64,000 nucleotides of DNA, taken from positions 1,240,001 to 1,304,000 of the forward strand of contig NZ_LT629742.1 of assembly GCF_900104895.1 (NCBI RefSeq). The letters run 5' to 3'. The notes under the pieces are model-generated. The model was given only the letters and a program-made list of their open reading frames with translations, made no database searches and was not told the origin of the DNA. Both the position numbers and the translations under genes were made by a program. The DNA comes from Microterricola viridarii (GTDB lineage Bacteria; Actinomycetota; Actinomycetes; Actinomycetales; Microbacteriaceae). Of the stretch, positions 62,268 through 64,000 are shown one piece after another. Each line of letters starts with the position of its first letter. Positions within the stretch are counted from its first letter, which is position 1.

Positions 62268-63262
62268 TGCAGGCCGCTCGCGTCTCCGTCGCCCTGTGCA
62301 CGTACAACGGGGCGGCGTTCATCGACGAGCAGCTGGCGAGCATCGCCGCCCAGGGCGATCTCGTCGCCGAGATCGTCGTGGCGGATGACGGCTCCAGCGA
62401 CGACACGCTGAGGCGGGTGCGTGCCTTCGGGCAGGCGCTGTTGGAGAGCGGTTCGCCGATCGAGCTGCGCCTGCTGGACGGGCCAGGCGGCCACGGCGTC
62501 ACCAAGAACTTCGAGCGCGCCGTGTCGGCCTGCCGGCACGAGCTGATCGCGCTGAGCGACCAGGACGATCGCTGGCTGCCCGGCCGGCTGGCGCTGCAGC
62601 TGCAGGAGTTCGACGCCCGCCCGGAGCTGCTGCTGCTCTCGGCCGACGCCCGCCTCGTCGACGCCACCGGGCGCCCGCTCGGCGCGACGCTGCTGCAGAC
62701 CCTCGAGGTGACGGCCGACACGCGCAGCGCTCTGGCCGAGGACCCGTTCGGGACGCTGCTGCGGCGCAACCTCGTCACCGGCGCCACGGTCGTGTTCCGC
62801 CGGGATCTGCTGCCGCTGGCGCTGCCGTTCCCACGCGAATGGGTGCACGACGAGTGGCTCGCGATGATGGCCGCCGTGCGCGGGGAGATCGCCCTGCTCG
62901 AACAGCCCGTCGTCGACTACCGCCAGCACGGCAACAACCAGATCGGGGTCAAGCCGCCGACGCTCGCCAACAAGCTGCGGCGCGTGCTGCAGCCGCGGGG
63001 CGAGCGCAACCGGCAGCTGGCTGAGCGGGCGGCGATCCTCGCCGACAGGCTCGCGGATGCCGGCTTGGACGGGCCCCGGCAGGCCGCCGTGCAACGGGCG
63101 GCCGCTCAGAAGGCGGCCTTCGAGCGCGCGCGGGCCGACCTGCCGCCCGCCCGCTGGCGCCGGCTCCCCGGCGTGCTCGGGCTGCTGCGCACCGGCGACT
63201 ACCGGCGCTACGCCAGCCAGGGCACGACGGACGTGCTCAGAGACCTGTTCCAGCCGGCGTGA
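62267..63262 (+). CDS. Glycosyltransferase family 2
   Basis: A 331-residue GT2 enzyme starting VSVALCTYNGAAFIDEQLASI, with VVADDGSSDDTL and LSDQDDRWLPGRL, the latter giving the DXD-type motif. The middle part includes HDEWLAMMAAVRGEI, the usual acceptor-side D-E motif. The last 90 residues are an Arg/Ala-rich helical extension. The ATG at 62267 overlaps the stop of the fused transferase (TGATG), so the two are translationally coupled. It overlaps the end of the next gene, on the other strand, by 26 bases. Confidence 0.88.
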   Translation: MQAARVSVALCTYNGAAFIDEQLASIAAQGDLVAEIVVADDGSSDDTLRRVRAFGQALLESGSPIELRLLDGPGGHGVTKNFERAVSACRHELIALSDQDDRWLPGRLALQLQEFDARPELLLLSADARLVDATGRPLGATLLQTLEVTADTRSALAEDPFGTLLRRNLVTGATVVFRRDLLPLALPFPREWVHDEWLAMMAAVRGEIALLEQPVVDYRQHGNNQIGVKPPTLANKLRRVLQPRGERNRQLAERAAILADRLADAGLDGPRQAAVQRAAAQKAAFERARADLPPARWRRLPGVLGLLRTGDYRRYASQGTTDVLRDLFQPA

Positions 63263-64000
63263 GCTCGGCCGCGGCGTCTGGGCCGCTCGGCGGCCTCATC
63301 ACGTGCGGGGCGGAGCTCGGTGTGTCCGTCGGCGTGCCCGGCGCGGCAGGCGGGGCGGCGGCATCCAGGCGGCGCCCCGCGCTCCAGCCGAGCCACGCCG
63401 TCGCGCAGACCAGGACGGCGAAGACCGCGAGCCAGGGCAGCGTGCCGCCGGGCGGGGCCCAGTCCGGGGCGGTGAGCAGCTGCTTCCAGGCGCCGCCCGC
63501 ACCCACCGCATAGCGGCGCATGGCATCCGCGAAGCTGGCGAACTGGGCGATCGCCCAGAGCAGCCAGACGATGAGGCCGAGCCGGAGCAGCACGCTGCGT
63601 GCGGCGGCGCCCTCCGCCCGGATGCCCGCGCTGATCACCGCGACGACGCCCAGCACCGCCATCGCGAAGAGCGGCAGGTTGTAGCGGCCCTGCCAGATGA
63701 TGCCGCCACCGGTGATGTACGCGCCCTGGATGACCGGCGGCAGCAGGAAGAAGCAGGCGGCAAGTGCGGCGGCGAAAACGGCGCGGCGGCCGCGGAGCAC
63801 GGCGAAGCCGGCCAGCAGGATGGCGCCGCAGAGCACGGACCAGATGAAATAGACGCCGAGCGGGGCGGGGGTGTCCAGCCAGCCGAAGTTGCCGATCATG
63901 CCCTGGGCGTAGCCGAAGGTGTCGCGCAGGGTCATCAGGAACCCCGCGATCGGGTGCGTGCCGACCCCGGGGAACGTCTGGAAGTTGTCCTCCAGCTCGA
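63237..64000 (-). CDS. DUF2142-like polytopic membrane protein, C-terminal part
   Basis: The gene continues beyond the right edge. The visible 253 codons include five or more helices, with LPPVIQGAYITGGGIIWQGRYNLPLF matching the conserved late segment of DUF2142-type membrane proteins of polysaccharide loci. An internal ATG at 63935 is not the start, since the frame is open and coding-like to the window end. The tail after the last helix is Pro/Ala-rich and disordered. A role in envelope polysaccharide synthesis is inferred from the neighbours. Confidence 0.75.
   Translation of the reverse strand, partial: ELEDNFQTFPGVGTHPIAGFLMTLRDTFGYAQGMIGNFGWLDTPAPLGVYFIWSVLCGAILLAGFAVLRGRRAVFAAALAACFFLLPPVIQGAYITGGGIIWQGRYNLPLFAMAVLGVVAVISAGIRAEGAAARSVLLRLGLIVWLLWAIAQFASFADAMRRYAVGAGGAWKQLLTAPDWAPPGGTLPWLAVFAVLVCATAWLGWSAGRRLDAAAPPAAPGTPTDTPSSAPHVMRPPSGPDAAAELTPAGTGL

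Overview
The window is high-GC actinobacterial DNA, probably from Microbacteriaceae. The evidence is the GC bias in third codon positions, frequent GTG starts, an acyl-CoA carboxylase of the actinobacterial AccA3/AccD5/AccE type, CWB2 cell-wall repeats, and a gene order that largely follows the Mycobacterium tuberculosis block Rv3264c to Rv3319. That block, from memory, holds manB, rmlD, an LCP protein, purE/purK, a GtrA-like gene, birA, accD5/accE5, maf, accA3, lpdA, deoD, pmmB, add, deoA, cdd and sdhCDAB. No rRNA gene, CRISPR array, prophage or insertion sequence was seen.

Layout. 1-5513: the 5' part of an exonuclease III gene, then a catabolic unit (M20 hydrolase, YtcJ-like amidohydrolase, MHS-type transporter) divergent from a LysR regulator. 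5514-7095: a 10-bp tandem repeat and a YihY membrane protein. 7119-10629: sdhCDAB on the minus strand. 10793-26194: mannose-1-phosphate guanylyltransferase and a nucleoside salvage locus. The locus has two BMP lipoproteins, an ABC ATPase, two permeases, cytidine deaminase, thymidine phosphorylase, adenosine deaminase, an orphan PTS IIA/IIB pair, a phosphohexomutase and purine nucleoside phosphorylase. It is interrupted at 20324-21558 by a DUF559-type nuclease gene flanked by five copies of a palindrome-forming repeat. 26288-43751: an LpdA-type quinone reductase, an acyl-CoA dehydrogenase, the acyl-CoA carboxylase genes, Maf, an RNA methyltransferase, a three-gene signalling cassette, biotin ligase, PH-domain and GtrA membrane proteins, purK/purE and an LCP protein. 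43758-64000: a surface polysaccharide locus with rmlBDCA, at least seven glycosyltransferases, a Wzm/Wzt exporter, a CWB2 protein with a lytic-transglycosylase-like domain, a GT-C-like membrane protein and a DUF2142-like protein cut by the window end.

How the genes work together. The BMP/ABC system should import nucleosides, and cdd, deoA, add and deoD break them down to bases and (deoxy)ribose 1-phosphate. AccA3 and AccD5/E5 make methylmalonyl- or malonyl-CoA, and BirA biotinylates AccA3. RmlABCD supply dTDP-rhamnose to the glycosyltransferases, Wzm/Wzt export a polymer, and the LCP protein may attach it to peptidoglycan.

The signals least explained by known families are: (i) the repeat family GTTGCC-N4-TTCGGGGGTG around the DUF559 gene; (ii) a structured, AT-richer intergenic region at 36293-36482 that folds into several hairpins and a tRNA-like cloverleaf; (iii) a membrane protein translationally coupled to a histidine kinase and looking like a degenerate kinase; (iv) a 12-bp motif repeated in inverted orientation upstream of two transport genes of the nucleoside locus; and (v) twelve genes with a TANNNT box 6-7 bases before the start codon, predicting leaderless mRNAs.
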